Assembly: GCA_945980015.1 (NCBI GenBank)
Contig: CAMFQI010000071.1
Coordinates: forward strand, 1-6,567
Source of the DNA: an uncultured Eubacterium sp.
Lineage (GTDB): Bacteria; Bacillota; Clostridia; Oscillospirales; Acutalibacteraceae
Direction of reading: 5' to 3'
DNA: 6,567 nucleotides
The notes under the pieces were generated by a model. That model was not told where the DNA came from and did no database searches. It saw only the letters and a list, made by a program, of their open reading frames with translations. Shown piece by piece: positions 6,383 through 6,567 of this stretch. Every line of letters begins with the position of its first letter. Positions within the stretch are counted from its first letter, which is position 1. A program made the translations under genes and the position numbers.

Positions 6383-6567
6383 ATCAATGAAAGTTCATAA
6401 TTTGTTAAAAAAGTTTTTACATTTCAGTAAAAAACATTGTGTTACAATTCGCCGATTTTGTAAGCATATTTTCACTGTTATGCAAGCTCTTTTTCGCCGA
6501 ATTACGACTTATTTTGCATCGAAAATACTGCGATTTTTTCATCGTAATTTTGACCGTTGCATACGTG

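Larger units (their letters stand above)
6229..6567. other. AT-rich intergenic stretch without a supported gene
   Basis: No ORF here has a ribosome binding site or recognisable protein. The stretch holds the inverted repeats and weak plus-strand promoter matches listed separately. It also holds an extended -10-like TGTTACAAT (6440-6448), a TTCGCCGA direct repeat (6448-6455 and 6493-6500), a GCATA/TATGC inverted repeat (6464-6468 and 6479-6483), and AATTACGA/TCGTAATT arms (6500-6507 and 6542-6549). It most likely separates the giant gene from a neighbour beyond the right edge. Confidence 0.6.

Noticed and set aside
6464..6495. GCATA/TATGC hairpin followed by CTTTTT as a plus-strand terminator
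   Set aside because: Stem of only 5 weak pairs with a 10-nt loop and an interrupted T-run, and no plus-strand gene before it.
6417..6566. Minus-strand frame open from the right edge for 49 codons, possible 3' end of an upstream gene
   Set aside because: The translation is Lys/Asn/Ser-rich without protein-like pattern, no terminator follows, and no ribosome binding site precedes its internal ATG. It cannot be excluded without sequence beyond the edge.
6480..6567. Plus-strand ORF from an ATG open to the right edge (29 codons)
   Set aside because: No ribosome binding site upstream, odd Arg/Phe-rich composition, and a length expected by chance.

Overview
The window is one contig end dominated by a single very large minus-strand gene. 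It looks like low-to-mid GC Gram-positive (Bacillota) DNA, most likely a gut or rumen clostridium of the Ruminococcaceae/Oscillospiraceae type. The reasons are a GGAGG ribosome binding site, a lysine-rich Gram-positive signal peptide, AT-rich intergenic DNA, and a C-terminal carboxypeptidase-regulatory-like plus dockerin-like tail, a combination common in secreted proteins of that group. The taxonomic placement is inference.

Bases 1-44 are not genomic. They are a leftover Illumina Nextera adapter: the last 3 bases of the P5 arm, an 8-base i5 index (CTAAGCCT, which I recognise as index 508), the read-1 tail, and the 19-bp Tn5 mosaic end. Genomic sequence starts at 45. Only 14 bases lie between the adapter and the stop codon, so the gene's terminator and downstream neighbour are missing.

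Positions 59-6040 (minus) encode a 1993-residue secreted protein with a GTG start. Its order is: signal peptide (1-33); a long, mostly helical region of unknown family (about 34-1028) with a DxDxDG loop and a thrice-occurring 'hydrophobic-Pro' segment; an Ig-like beta region (about 1029-1170); a Tyr/Asp/Thr-rich beta region (about 1200-1690); two FIVAR-like helical modules (about 1694-1750 and 1813-1857); a carboxypeptidase-regulatory-like beta domain (about 1865-1944); and one canonical dockerin/EF-hand calcium loop (1950-1961) before the C-terminus. I see no catalytic domain, LPXTG motif or SLH repeat. The best reading is a large extracellular structural, adhesive or cellulosome-like component of unknown function.

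Positions 6041-6567 are non-coding as far as I can tell. The gene-proximal part holds a good minus-strand promoter (TTGACA, 17 bp, TTAAAT with TGn) and a leader of about 150 nt with potential hairpins. The outer part is AT-rich and holds short inverted repeats and weak plus-strand promoter-like sequences. These may serve a divergent gene beyond the window, but no gene is visible there.
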